From Begonia masoniana (lineage: Eukaryota; Streptophyta; Magnoliopsida; Cucurbitales; Begoniaceae), in NCBI GenBank assembly GCA_022432975.1, contig CM039505.1, positions 53,829,141-53,893,140 on the forward strand: a DNA stretch of 64,000 nt. The letters run 5' to 3'. The translations under genes and the position numbers were made by a program. Below the pieces are notes generated by a model. That model was not told where the DNA came from and searched no databases. It saw only the letters and a program-made list of their open reading frames with translations. Shown one piece after another: positions 45,001 through 59,550 of the stretch; the first letter of the stretch is position 1; each line of letters begins with the position of its first letter.

Positions 45001-48000
45001 TCGATGAAGGTTATTGGGTCCACAGTACACGTCGTTCTCGTCACTTCAAGTAAAAACCTTGGAATGTGAATTGGATACTTAGGTTCTAACACAAGTCATG
45101 TAACACTCAACCTATTTGCTTGATACGTTCAGTTCTTTTGAAACAAATCGATGAAATGAAGTCTCTTATACTTCATCAACGCATTACTAAGTCTAATTGC
45201 GCGTCGATGAAGGTATTGGGTCCACAGTACACGTCGTTCTAGTCACTTCAAGTTAAAACCTGAATGTGAATTGGATAAGTTAAGTTCTAACAACAAGTCA
45301 TGTAACATCAACCTCATTTGCTGATAAGTTAAGTTCTTTTGCAACAATCGATTGAAGTGAAGTCTCTTATACTTCATCAAACGCATTACTAAGTCTAATT
45401 GCGCGTCGATGAGGTTATTGGGTCAACAGTACACGTCGTTCTCGTCACTTCAAGTTAATACCTGAATGTGAATTGGATAACTTAGTTTCTAACCACAAGT
45501 CATGTAACACTCACCTCATTTGCTTGATACGTTCAGTTCTTTTAGAACAAATCGATCGAAGTGAAGTCTCTATACTTCATCAAAAGCATTAATAAGTCTT
45601 AATTGCGCGTCGATGAAGGTTATTGGGTCCACAGTACACGTCGTTTTCGTCACTTCAAGTTAAAACCTGAATGTGATTTGGATAACTTAGGTTCTAACAC
45701 AAGTCATGTAACATCAACATCATTTGCTTGATATGTTCAGTTCTTTTGAAACAAATCGATTGAAGTGAAGTCTCTATACTTCATCAAACGCATTACTAAG
45801 TTTTAATTGCGCGTCGATGAAGGTTATTGGTCCACAGTACACGTCGTTCTCGTCACTTCAAGTTAAAAACCTTGAATGTGAATTGGATAACTTAGGTTCT
45901 AACCACAAGTCATGTAACACTCAACCTCATTTGCTTGATACGTTCAGTTCTTTTGCAACAAATCGATTGAAGTGAAGTCTCTTATACTTCATCAAACGCA
46001 TTACTAAGTTTTAATTGCGCGTCGATGAAGGTTATTTGGACCACAGTACATGTCGTTCTCGTCACTTCAAGTTAAAACCTTGAATGTGATTTGGATAACT
46101 TAGGTTCTAACCACAAGTCATGTAATACTCAACCTCATTTGCTTGATACGTTCAGTTCTTTTAGAACAAATCGATTTAAGTGAAGTCTCTTATACTTCAT
46201 CAAAAGCATTAATAAGTCTTAATTGTGCGACGATGAAGGTTATTGGGTCCACAGTACACGTCGTTCTCGTCACTCACGTTAAACCTGAATGTGAATTGGA
46301 TAACTTAGTTTCTAACACAAGTCATGTAACACTCAACATCATTTGCTTGATAGTTAAGTTCTTTTGCAACAAATCGATTAAAGTGAAGTCTCTTTACTTC
46401 ATCAAACGCATTACTAAGTTTTAATTGCGCGTCGATGAAGGTTATTGGTCCACAGTACCGTCGTTCTCGTCACTTCAAGTTAAAACCTTGAATGTGAATG
46501 GATAACTTAGTTCTAACCACAAGTCATGTAACACTCAACCTCATTTGCTTGATTACGTTCAGTTCTTTTGCAACAAATCGATTGAAGTGAAGTCTCTATA
46601 CTTCATCAACGCATTACTAAGTCTTAATTGCGCGACGATGAAGGTATTGGGACCACAGTACATGTCGTTCTCGTCACTTAAAGTTAAAACCTTGAATGTG
46701 AATGGATAACTTAGGTTATAACCACAAGTCATGTAATACTCAACCTCATTTGCTTGATACGTTAAGTTCTTTTAGAACAAATCGATTTAAGTGAAGTCTC
46801 TTATACTTCATCAAAAGCATTAATAAGTCTTAATTGTGCGACGATGAAGGTTATTGGGTCCACAGTACACGTCGTTCTCGTCACTTCAAGTTAAAACCTT
46901 GAATGTGAATTGGATAACTTAGTTTCTAACCACAAGTCATGTAACACTCAACATCATTTGCTTGATACGTTCAGTTCTTTTGCAACAAATCGATTAAAGT
47001 GAAGTCTCTTATACTTCATCAAACGCATTACTAAGTATGGAATTGCGCGTCGATGAAGGTTATTGGGGCCACGTACCTTCGTTCTCGTCACTTCAAGTTA
47101 AAACCTTGAATGTGATTTGGATAACTTAGTTTCTAACCACAAGTCATGTAATACTCAACCTCATTTGCTTGATACGTTCAGTTCTTTTAGAACAAATCGA
47201 TTTAAGTGAAGTCTCTTATACTTCATCAAAAGCATTAATAAGTCTTAATTGTGCGACGATGAAGGTTATTGGGTCCACAGTACACGTCGTTCTCGTCACT
47301 TCAAGTTAAAACCTTGAATGTGATTTGGATAACTTAGTTTCTAACAAAAGTCATGTAACACTCAACATCATTTGCTTGATATGTTAGTTCTTTTGCAACA
47401 AATCGATTAAAGTGAAGTCTCTTATACTTCATCAAACGCATTACTAAGTCTTAATTGCGCGTCGATGAAGGTTATTGGGTCCACAGTACACGTCGTTCTC
47501 GTCACTTCAAGTAAAAACCTTGAATGTGATTGGATAACTTAGGTTCTAACCACAAGTCATGTAACACTCAACCTCATTTGCTTGATACGTTCAGTTCTTT
47601 TGAAACAAATCGATTGAAATGAAGTCTCTTATACTTCATCAAACAAATTACTAAGTCTTAATTGCGCGTCGATGAAGGTTATTGGGTCACAGTACAGTCG
47701 TTCTCGTCACTTCAAGTTAAAACCTTGAATGTGAATTGGATAACTTAGGTTCTAACCACACACTCAACCTCATTTGCTTGATACGTTAAGTTCTTTTGCA
47801 ACAAATCGATTGAAGTAAAGTCTCTTATACTTCATCAAACGCATTACTAAGTCTTAATTGCGCGACGATGAAGGTTATTGGGTCCACAGTACATGTCGTT
47901 CTCGTCACTTCAAGTTAATACCTTGATGTGAATTGGATAACTTGTTTCTAACACAAGTCATGTAACACTTAACCTCATTTGCTTGATACGTTCAGTTCTT

Positions 48001-48545
48001 TTAGAACAAATCGATCGAAGTGAAGTCTCTTATACTTCATCAAAAGCATTAATAATTCTTAATTGTGCGTCGATGAAGGTTATTGGGGCCACAGTACACG
48101 TCGTTCTCGTCACTTCAAGTAAAACCTGAATGTGAATTGGATAACTTAGGTTCTAACCACAATTCATGTAACACTCAACATCATTTGCTTGATACGTTCA
48201 GTTCTTTTGCAACAAATCGATTGAAGTGAAGTCTCTTATACTTCATCAAAAGCATTAATAAGTCTTACTTGCGCGTCGATGAAGGTTATTGGGTCCACAA
48301 TACACGCCGTCGTAACTTCAAGTTAAAACCTGAATGTGCATTGGATAACTTAGGTCTAACCACAAGTCATGTAACACTCAACCTCAATTGCTTGATACGT
48401 TCAGTTCTTTTAGAACAAATCGATTGAAGTGAAGTCTCTTATACTTCATCAAAAGCATTAATAAGTCTTAATTGTGCGTCGATGAAGGTTATTGGGTCCA
48501 CAGTACACGTTGTTCTCGTCACTTCAAGTTAAAACCTTGAATGTT

Positions 48546-51500
48546 AATTTGATAACTCAGGTTCTAGCCACAAGTCATGCAACACTCAACCTCATTTGCT
48601 TGATGCGTTCAGTTCTTTTGCAAAAAATCGATTGAAGTGAAGTCTCTTATACTTCATCAAACGCATTACTAAGTCTTAATTGTGCGTCGATGAAGGTTTT
48701 TGGGTCCACAGTACACGTCGTTCTCGTCACTTCAAGTTAAAACCTTGAATGTGAATTGGATAACTTAGGTTCTAACCACAAGTCATGTAACACTCAACAT
48801 CATTTGCTGATACGTTCAGTTCTTTTGCAACAAATCGATTGAAGTGAAGTCTCTTATACTTCGTCAAACGCATTACTAAATCTTAATTGCGCTATGATAA
48901 AGGTTATTGGGTCCACAGTACACGTCGTTCTCGTCACTTCAAGTTAAAACCTTGAATGTGAATTGGATAACTTAGGTTCTAACCACAAGTCATGTAACAC
49001 TCAACATCATTTGCTTGATACGTTCGTTCTTTTTGCAACAAATCGATTGCAGTGAAGTCTTTATACTTCATCAAAAGCATTAATAAGTCTTAATGTGCGT
49101 CGATGAAGGTTATTGGGTCCACAGTACAACGTGTTCTAGTCACTTCAAGTTAAAACCTTGAATGTGAATTGATAACTTAGGTTCTAACCACAAGTCATGT
49201 AACACTCAACCTCATTTGCTTGATAGTTCAGTTCTTTGCAACAAATCGATTTAGTGAAGTCTCTTATACTTCATCAAAAGCATTAATAAGTCTTAATTGT
49301 GCGTCGATGAAGGTTATTGGGTCCACAGTACACGTCGTTCTCGTCACTTCAAGTTAAAACCTTGAATGTGAATTGGATAAATTAGGTTCTAACCACAAGT
49401 CATTGCAACACTCAACCTCATTTGCTTGATGCGTTCAGTTCTTTGCAACAAATCGATTGAAGTGAGTCTCTTAACTCATCAAATGCATTACTAAGTCTTA
49501 ATTGTGCGTCGATGAAGGTTTTTGGGTCCACAGTACACGTCGTTCTCGTCACTTCAAGTTAAAACCTTGAATGTGAATTGGATAACTTAGGTTCTAACCA
49601 CAAGTCATGTAACACTCAACCTCATTTGCTTGATACGTTCAGTTCTTTGCAACAAATCGATTGAAGTGAAGTCTCTTATACTCATCAAAAGCATTAATAA
49701 GTCTTAATTGTGCGTCGATGAAGGTTATTGGGTCCACAGTACACGTCGTTCTCGTCACTTCAAGTTAAAACCTTGAATGTGAATTGGATAACTTAGGTTC
49801 TAACCACAAGTCATGTAACACTCAACATCATTTGCTTGATACGTTCAGTTCTTTTGCAACAAATCGATTGAAGTGAAGTCTCTTATACTTCATCAAACGC
49901 ATTACTAAGTCTTAATTGCGCGTCGATGAAGGTTATTGGGTCCACAGTACACGTCGTTCTCGTCACTTCAAGTTAAAACATTGAATGTGAATTGGATAAC
50001 TTAGGTTCTAACCACAAGTCATGTAACACTCAACATCATTTGCTTGATACGTTCAGTTCTTTTGCAACAAATCGATTGCAGTGAAGTCTCTTATACTTCA
50101 TCAAAAGCATTAATAAGTCTTAATTGTGCGTCGATGAAGGTTATTGGGTCCACAGTACACGTCGTTCTCGTCACTTCAAGTTAAAACCTTGAATGTGAAT
50201 TTGATAACTCAGGTTCTAGCCACAAGTCATGCAACACTCAACCTCATTTGCTTGATACGTTCAGTTCTTTTGCAAAAAATCGATTGAAGTGAAGTCTCTT
50301 ATACTTCATCAAACGCATTACTAAGTCTTAATTGTGCGTCGAATGAAGGTTTTGGGTCCACAGTACACGTCGTTCTCGTAACTTCAAGTAAAACCTTGAA
50401 TGTGAATTGGATAACTTAGGTTCTAACCACAAGTCATGTAACACTCAACATCATTTGCTGATACGTTCAGTTCTTTTGCAACAAATCGATTGAAGTGAAG
50501 TCTCTTATACTTCGTCAAACGCATTACTAAATCTTAATTGCGCTATGATAAAGGTTATTGGGTCCACAGTACACGTCGTTCTCGTCACTTCAAGTTAAAA
50601 CCTTGAATGTGAATTGGATAACTTAGGTTCTAACCACCAAGTCATGTAACACTCAACTCATTTGCTTGATAGTTCAGTTCTTTTGCAACAAATCGATGCA
50701 GTGAAGTCTCTTATACTCATCAAAAGCATTAATAAGTCTTAATTGTGCGTTCGATGAAGGTTATTGGTCCACAGTACACGTCGTTCTCGTCACTTCAAGT
50801 AAAACCTTGAATGTGAATTGGATTAACTTAGGTTCTAACCACAAGTCATGTAACACTCAACCTCATTTGCTTGATACGTTCAGTTCTTTTGCAACAAATC
50901 GATTGAGTGAAGTCTCTTATACTTCATCAAACGCATTACTAAGTCTTAATGCGCGTCGATGAGGTTATTGGTCCACAGTACACGTCGTTCTCGTCACTCA
51001 AGTTTAAAACCTTGAATGTGAATTGGATTAACTTAGGTTCTAACAACAAGTCATGTAACACTCAACTCATTTGCTTGATACGTCAGTTCTTTTAGAACAA
51101 ATCGATTTAAGTGAAGTCTCTTATACTCATCAAAAGCATTACTAAGTCTTAATTGTGCGTCGATGAAGGTTTTGGGTCCACAGTACACGTCGTTCTCGTC
51201 ACTTCAAGTTAAAACCTGAATGTGAATTGGATAACTTAGGTTCTAACCACAAGTCATGTAACACTCAACTCATTTGCTTGATACGTTCAGTTCTTTTGCA
51301 ACAAATCGATTGAAGTGAAGTCTCTTATACTCATCAAACGCATTACTAAGTCTTAATAGCGCGTCGATGAAGGTTATTGGGTCCACAGTACACGTTGTTC
51401 TCGTCACTTCAAGTTAAAACCTTGAATGTGATTTGGATAATTAGGTTCTAACACAAGTCATGTAACACTCAACCTCATTTGCTTGATACGTTCAGTTCTT

Positions 51501-51830
51501 TTGAAACAAATCGATTGAAGTGAAGTCTCTTATACTTCATCAAAAGCATAATAAGTCTTAATTGTGCGTCGATGAAGGTATTGGGTCCACAGTACACGTC
51601 GTTCTCGTCACTCAAGTTTAAAACCTTGAATGTGAATTGGATAAATTAGGTTCTAACCACAAGTCATGTAACACTCAACCTCATTTGCTTGATAGTTCAG
51701 TTCTTTTGCAAAAAATCGATTGAAGTGAAGTCTCTTATACTTCATCAAAAGCATTACTAAGTCTTAATTGTGCGTCGATGAAGGTTTTGGGTCCACAGTA
51801 CACGTCGTTCTCGTCACTTCAAGTTATAAA
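48546..51830 (-). repeat. Higher-order repeat region in array B (4-mer, ~825 bp)
   Basis: The variant GAAGGTTTTTGGG (others: GAAGGTTATTGGG) starts at 48692, 49514, 50345, 51165 and 51780; gaps are 822, 831, 820 and 615 bp, that is 4, 4, 4 and 3 monomers. A rarer variant block (tcgtcaaacg with gcgctatgataaagg) recurs at 48861 and 50512, 1651 bp apart, or 8 monomers. Confidence 0.8.
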
Positions 51831-54800
51831 CCTTGGGGGGGGAAAAATGGTTTTTGTGAATTGGATAACTTAGGTTCTAACCACAAGTCAGTAACACTCA
51901 ACATCATTTGCTTGATACGTTCAGTTCTTTTGAAACAAATTGATTGAAGTGAAGTCTCTTATACTTCATCAAACGCATTACTAAGTCTTAATTGCACGTC
52001 GATGAAGGTTATTGGGTCCACGTACACGTCGTTCTCGTCACTTCAAGTTAAAACTTGAATGTGATTGGATAACTTAGGTTCTAACCACAAGTCATGTAAT
52101 ACTCAACCTCATTTGCTGATACGTTCAGTCTTTTGCAACAAATCGATTGAAGTGAAGTCTCTTATACTTCATCAAAAGCATTAATAAGTCTAATTGTGCG
52201 TCGATGAAGGTTATTGGGTCACAGTACACGTCGTTCTCGTCACTTCAAGTTAAAACCTTGAATGGGATTTGGATAACTTAGGTTCTAACACAAGTCATGT
52301 AATACTCAACCTCATTGCTTGATACGTTCAGTTCTTTTGAAACAAATCGATTTAAGTGAAGTCTCTTATACTTCATCAAAAGCATTACTAAGTCTAATTG
52401 CGCGTCGATGAAGGTTATTGGGTCCACAGTACACGTCGTTCTCGTCAATTCAAGTTAAAACCTGAATGTGAATTGGATAACTTAGGTTCTAACACAAGTC
52501 AGTAACACTCAACATCATTTGCTTGATAGTTCAGTCTTTTGCAACAAATCGATTAAAGTGAAGTCTCTTATACTTCATCAAAAGCATTACTAAGTCTAAT
52601 TGCGCGTCGATGAGGTTATTGGGTCCACAGTACACGTCGTTCTCGTCACTTCAAGTTAAAACCTGAATGTGAATTGGAAACTTAGGTTCTAACCACAAGT
52701 CATGTAACACTCAACCTCATTTGCTTGATACGTTCAGTTCTTTTGAAACAAATCGATTGAAATGAAGTCTCTTATACTTCATTTAAAGCATTACTAAGTC
52801 TTAATTGCGCGTCGATGAAGGTTATTGGGTCCACAGTACACGTCGTTCTCGTCACTTCAAGTTAAAACCTTGAATGTGAATGGATAAAGTTAAGTTTAAC
52901 AACAAGTCATGTAACACTCAACCTCATTTGCTTGATACGTTCAGTTCTTTTGCAACAAATCGATTGAAGTAAAGTCTCTTATACTTCATCAAACGCATTA
53001 CTAAGTCTTAATTGCGTGACGAAGAAGGTTATTGGGTCCACAGTACACGTTGTTCTCGTCACTTCAAGTTAATACCTTGAATGTGAATTGGATAACTTAG
53101 TTTCTAACCACAAGTCAAGTAACACTCAACATCATTTGCTTGATATGTTCAGTTCTTTTGCAACAAATCGATTAAAGTGAAGTCTCTTATACTTCATCAA
53201 ACGCATTACTAAGTCTTAATTGCGCGTCGATGAAGGTATTGGGTCCACAGTACACGTCGTTCTCGTACTTCAGTTAAAAGCATTACTAAGTCTTAATTGC
53301 GTGACGAAGAAGGTTATTGGGTCCACAGTACACGTCGTTCTCGTCACTTCAAATTAAAACCTTGAATGTGAATTGGATAACTTAGGTTCTAACCACAAGT
53401 CATGTAACACTCAACCTCATTTGCTTGATACGTTCATTTCTTTTGAAACAAATCGATTGAAATGAAGTCTCTTATACTTCATCAAACGTATTACTAAGTC
53501 TTAATTGCGCGCGATGAAGGTTATTGGGTCCACAGTACACGTCGTTCTCGTCACTTCAAGTTAAAACTTGAATGTGAATTGGATAACTTAGGTTCTAACA
53601 CAAGTCATGTAACACTCAACCTATTTGCTGATAGTTCAGTTCTTTTGCAACAAATCGATTGAAGTAAAGTCTCTTATACTTCATCAAACGCATTACTAAG
53701 TTTAATTGCGCGTCGATGAAGGTATTTGGTCCAAAGTACACGTCGTCTCGTCACTTCAAGTTAAAACCTTGAATGTGAATTGGATAACTTAGGTTCTAAC
53801 ACAAGTCATGTAACACTCAACATCATTTGCTTGATACGTTCAGTTCTTTTGCAACAAATCGATTGAAGTGAAGTCTCTTATACTTCATCAAAGCATTACT
53901 AAGTCTTAATTGCGTGACGAAGAAGGTTATTGGGTCCACAGTACACGTGTTCTCGTCACTTCAAGTTAATACCTTGAATGTGAATGGATAACTTAGTTTC
54001 TAACCACAAGTCAAGTAACACTCAACATCATTGCTGATATGTTCAGTTCTTTTGCACAAATCGATTCAAGTGAAGTCTTTATACTTCATCAAACGCATTA
54101 CTAAGTCTTAATTGCGCGTCGATGAAGGTTATTGGGTCCACTGTACACTTCGTTCTCGTCACTTCAAGTTAAAACCTTGAATGTTAATTGGATAACTTAG
54201 GTTCTAACAACAAGTCATGTAACACTCAACCTCATTTGCTTGATACGTTCAGTTCTTTTGCAACAAATCGATTGAAGTAAAGTCTCTTATACTTCATCAA
54301 ACGCATTACTAAGTCTTAATTGCGTGACGAAGAAGGTTATTGGGTCCACAGTACACGTTGTTCTCGTCACTTCAAGTTAATACCTTGAATGTGAATTGGA
54401 TAACTTAGTTTCTAACCACAAGTCAAGTAACACTCAACATCATTTGCTTGATATGTTCAGTTCTTTTGCAACAAATCGATTCAAGTGAAGTCTCTTATAC
54501 TTCATCAAACGCATTACTAAGTCTTAATTGCGCGTCGATGAAGGTTATTTGGTCCACAGTACACGTCGTTCTCGTCACTTCAAGTTAAAACCTTGAATGT
54601 GAATTGGATAAGTTAAGTTCTAACAACATGTCATGTAACACTCAACCTCATTTGCTTGATACGTTCAGTTCTTTTGCAACAAATCGATTGAAGTAAAGTC
54701 TCTTATACTTCATCAAAGCATTACTAAGTCTTAATTGCGCGTCGATGAAGGTTATTTGGTCCACAGTACACGTCGTTCTCGTCACTTCAAGTTAAAACCT

Positions 54801-56623
54801 TGAATGTGAATTGGATAACTTAGGTTCTAACCACAAGTCATGTAACACTCAACCTCATTTGCTTGATACGTTCAGTTCTTTTAGAACAAATCGATTTAAG
54901 TGAAGTCTCTTATACTTCATCAAACGCATTACTAAGTCTTAATTGTGCGTCGATGAAGGTTTTTGGGTCCACAGTACACGTCGTTCTCGTCACTTCAAGT
55001 TAAAACCTTGAAGTGAATTGGATAACTTAGGTTCTAACACAAGTCATGTAACACTCAACCTCATTTGCTTGATACGTTCAGTTCTTTTGCAACAAAAACG
55101 ATTGAAGGGAACTTTCTTATACTTCATCAAACGCATACTAAGTCTTAATTGCGCGTCGATGAGGTTATTTGGTCCACAGTACACGTCGTTCTCGTCACTT
55201 CAAGTTAAAACTTGAATGTGAATTGGATAAGTTAAGTTCTAACAACAAGTCATGTAACACTCAACCTCATTTGCTTGATACGTTAAGTTCTTTTGCAACA
55301 AATCGATTGAAGTAAAGTCTCTTATACTTCATCAAACGCATTACTAAGTCTTAATTGCGCGTCGATGAAGGTTATTTGGTCCACAGTACACGTCGTCTCG
55401 TCACTTCAAGTTAAAACCTTGAATGTGAATTGGATAACTTAGGTTCTAACCACAAGTCATGTAACACTCAACCTCATTTGCTTGATACGTTCAGTTCTTT
55501 TAGAACAAATCGATTTAAGTGAAGTCTTATACTTCATCAAACGCATTACTAAGTCTTAATTGTGCGTCGATGCAGGTTATTGGGCCACAGTACACGTCGT
55601 TCTCGTCACTTCAAGTTAAAACTTGAATGTGAATGGATAACTTAGTTTCTAACCACAAGTCATGTAATACTCAACCTCATTTGCTTGATACGTTCAGTTC
55701 TTTTAGAACAAATCGATTGAAGTGAAGTCTCTTATACTTCATCAAAAGCATTAATAAGTCTTAATTGTGCGTCGATGAAGGTTATTGGGTCCACTGTACA
55801 CTTCGTTCTCGTCACTTCAAGTAAAACCTTGAATGTGAATTGGATAACTTAGGTTCTAACAACAAGTCATGTAACACTCAACCTCATTTGCTTGATAGTT
55901 CAGTTCTTTTGCAAAAAATCGATTGAAGTGAAGTCTCTTATACTTCATCAAACGCATTACTAAGTCTTAATTGCGGTCGATGAAGGTTATTGGGTCCACA
56001 GTACACGTCGTTCTCGTCACTTCAAGTTAATACCTTGAATGTGATTGGAATGGATAACTTAGTTTCTAACCACAAGTCATGTAACACTCAACATCATTTG
56101 CTTGATATGTTCAGTTCTTTTGAAACAAATCGATTTAAGTGAAGTCTCTTATACTTCATCAAACGCATTACTAAGTCTTAATGCGCGTCGATGAGGTTAT
56201 TGGGTCCACAGTACACGTCGTTCTCATCACTTAAAGTTAAAACCTTGAATGTGAATTGGATAACTTAGGTTCTAACCACAAGTCATGTAACACTCAACCT
56301 CATTTGCTTGATACGTTCAGTTCTTTTGCAACAAATCGATTGAAATGAAGTCTCTTATACTTCATCAAACGCATTACTAAGTCTAATTGCGCGTCGATGA
56401 AGGTTATTGGTCCACAGTACACGTCGTTTCGTCACTTCAAGTTAAAACTTGAATGTGAATGGATAACTTAGGTTCTAACACAAGTCATGTAACACTCAAC
56501 CTCATTTGCTTGATACGTTCAGTCTTTTAGAACAAATCGATTTAAGTGAAGTCTCTTATACTTCATCAAACGCATTACTAAGTCTTAATTGTGCGGCGAT
56601 GAAGGTTATTGGGCCACCGTACT

Positions 56624-56674
56624 GCAAAAAAAAAAAAAAAAAAAAAAACAAAATCAAAAAAAAAAAATGAAAAG
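56624..56674. repeat. A-rich insert within a satellite monomer
   Basis: About 48 bp (tgc, A run of about 23, caaaatc, A run of 12, tgaaaa) interrupts the monomer inside gtacacg. The GTAC is present on both sides. Confidence 0.8.
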
Positions 56675-59550
56675 TACACGTCGTTCTCGTCACTTCAAGT
56701 TAAAACCTTGAATGTGAATTGGATAACTTAGGTTCTAACCACAAGTCATGTAACACGAAACCTCATTTGATTGATACGTTCAGTTCTTTTGCAACAAATC
56801 GATTGAAGTGAAGTCTCTTATACTTCATCAAAAGCATTAATAAGTCTTAATTGTGCGTCGATGAAGGTTATTGGGTCCACAGTACACGTCGTTCTCGTCA
56901 CTTCAAGTTAAAACCTTGAATGTGAATTGGATAACTTAGGTTCTAACCACAAGTCATGTAACACTCAACCTCATTTGCTTGATACGTTCAGTTCTTTTAG
57001 AACAAATCGATTTAAGTGAAGTCTCTTATACTTCATCAAAAGCATTAATAAGTCTTAATTGTAAGCCGATGAAGGTTATTGGGTCCACAGTACACGTCGT
57101 TCTCGTCACTTCAAGTTAAAACCTTGAATGTGAATTGGATAACTTAGGTTCTAACCACAAGTCATGTAACACTCAACATCATTTGCTTGATACAATCAGT
57201 TCTTTTAAAACAAATCGATTGAAGTGAAGTCTCTTATACTTCATCAAACGCATTATTAAGTCTTAATTGCGCGTCGATGAAGGTTATTGGGTCCACAGTA
57301 CACGTCGTCTCGTCACTTCAAGTTAAAACTGAATGTGAATGGATAACTTAGGTTCTAACCACAAGTCATGTAACACTCAACCTCATTTGCTTGATACGTT
57401 CAGTTCTTTTGCAACAAATCGATTGAAGTGAAGTCTCTTATACTTCATCAAACGCATTACTAAGTTTTAATTGCGCGTCGATGAAGGTTATTGGGTCCAC
57501 AGTACACGTCGTCTCGTCACTTCAAGTAAAAACCTTGAATGTGAATTGGATAACTTAGGTTCTAACCACAAGTCATGTAACACTCAACCTCATTTGCTTG
57601 ATACGTTCAGTTCTTTTAGAACAAATCGATTTAAGTGAAGTCTCTTATACTTCATCAAAAGCATTAATAAGTCTTAATTGTGCGTCGATGAAGGTTATTG
57701 GTCCACAGTACACGTCGTTCTCGCCACTTCAAGTTAAATCCTTGAATGTGAATTGGATAACTTATGTTCTGACCACAAGTCATGTAACGCTCAACCTAAT
57801 TTGCTTGATAGGTTCAGTTCTTTTGTAACAAATCAATTAAAATGAAGTTTCTTATACATCATCAAACGTATTACTAAGTCTTAATTACGCGTTGATGAAG
57901 GTTATTGGGTCCACAGTACACGTCGTTCTCGTCACTTCAAGTTAAAACCTTGAATGTGAATTGGATAACTTAGGTTCTAACCACAAGTCATGTAACACTC
58001 AACCTCATTTGCTTGATACGTTCAGTTCTTTTGGAACAAATCGATTGAAGTGAAGTTTCTTATACTTCATCAAACGCATTACTAAGTCTTAATTACGCAT
58101 CGATGAATGTTATTGGGTCCATAGTACGCGTCGTTCTCTTCACTTCAAGTTAAAACCTTGAATGTGAATTGGATAACTTAGGTTCAAACCACAAGTCATG
58201 TAACACGCATCCTCATTTGCTGATACGTTCAGTTCTTTTGGAACAAATCGATTGAAGTGAAGTTCTTATACTTCATCAAACGCATTACTAAGTCTTCATT
58301 GCACGTCGATGTAGGTTATTGGGTCCACAGTACACGTCGTTCTCGTCACTTTAAGTTAAAACCATGAATGTGAATTGGATAACTTAGGTTCTAACCACAA
58401 GTCATGTAACACGAAACCTCATTTGATTGATACGTTCAGTACTTTTGGAACAAATCGATTGAAGTGAAGTCTCTTATACTTCATCAAACGCATTATTAAG
58501 TCTTAATTGGGCGATGAAGGTATTGGGTCCACAGTACACGTCGTTCTCGCCACTTCAAGTTAATCCTTGAATGTGAATTGGATAACTTAGGTTCTAACCA
58601 CAAGTCCTGTAACACTAGACCTCATTTTCTTGATACGTTCAGTTCTTTTGCAACAAATCAATTGAAGTGAAGTCTCTTATACTTCAACAAACGCATTACT
58701 AAGTTTTAATAATGCGTCGATGAAGGTTATTGGGTCCACAGTACACGTCTTTCTCGCCACTTCAAGTTAAATCCTTGAATGTGAATTGGATAACTTAGGT
58801 TCTAATCACAAGTCATGTAAAACTCAACCTCATTTGCTTGATACGTTCAGTTCTTTTGGAACAAATCGATTGAAGTGAAGTCTCTTATACTTCACCAAAC
58901 ACATTACTAAGTTTTAATGACGCGTCGATGAAGGTTATTGGGTCCACAGTAAACGTCGTTCTCGCCAATTCAAGTTAAATCTTTGAATGTGAATTGGATA
59001 ACTTAGGTTCTAACCACTAGTCATGTAACACTCAACCTCATTTGCTTGATACGTTCAGTTCTTTTGGAACAAATCGATTGAAGTGAAGTTTCTCATACTT
59101 CATCAAACGCATTACTAAGTCTTAATTACGCATCGATGAATGTTATTGGGTCCATAGTACACGTCGTTCTCGTCACTTCAAGTTAAAACCTTGAATGTGA
59201 ATGGAAAACTTAGGTTCTAATCACAAGTCATGTAACACTCAACCTCATTTGCTATATACGTTCAGTTCTTTTGGAACAAATCGATTGAAGTGAAGTTTCT
59301 TATACTTCATCAAACGCATTACTAAGTCTTAATTACGCATCGATGAATGTTATTGGGTCCATAGTACACGTCGTTCTCGTCACTTCAAGTTAAAACCTTG
59401 AATGTGAATTGGATAACTTAGGTTCTAATCACAAGTCATGTAACACTCAACTTCATTTGCTTGATACGTCAGTTCTTTTGGAACAAATGATTGAAGTGAA
59501 GGTCTTTTTTTTTTTCTATACTTCATCAAACGCATTACTTGTTTGATAAT

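Larger units (their letters stand above)
42033..59550 (-). repeat. Satellite array B, main part (~206-208 bp monomer, opposite orientation)
   Basis: About 85 monomers of the same family as array A but inverted; period 208 between 49741 and 49949. Against array A (read in the same sense) it has fixed differences: CATTC for CCTTC, GTGACG for GTGATG, CTGTGG for CTGAGG, CATCGACG for CATGGACG, TTGC for TTCC, GAGTGTT for GACTGTT. The dyad (CTTCAAG...CTTGAA) is kept. Variants (agaacaaat, gaaacaaat, gcgctatgataaagg, gcgtgacgaagaagg) are spaced at whole monomer multiples. Open frames in it are repeat by-products. Confidence 0.97.
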
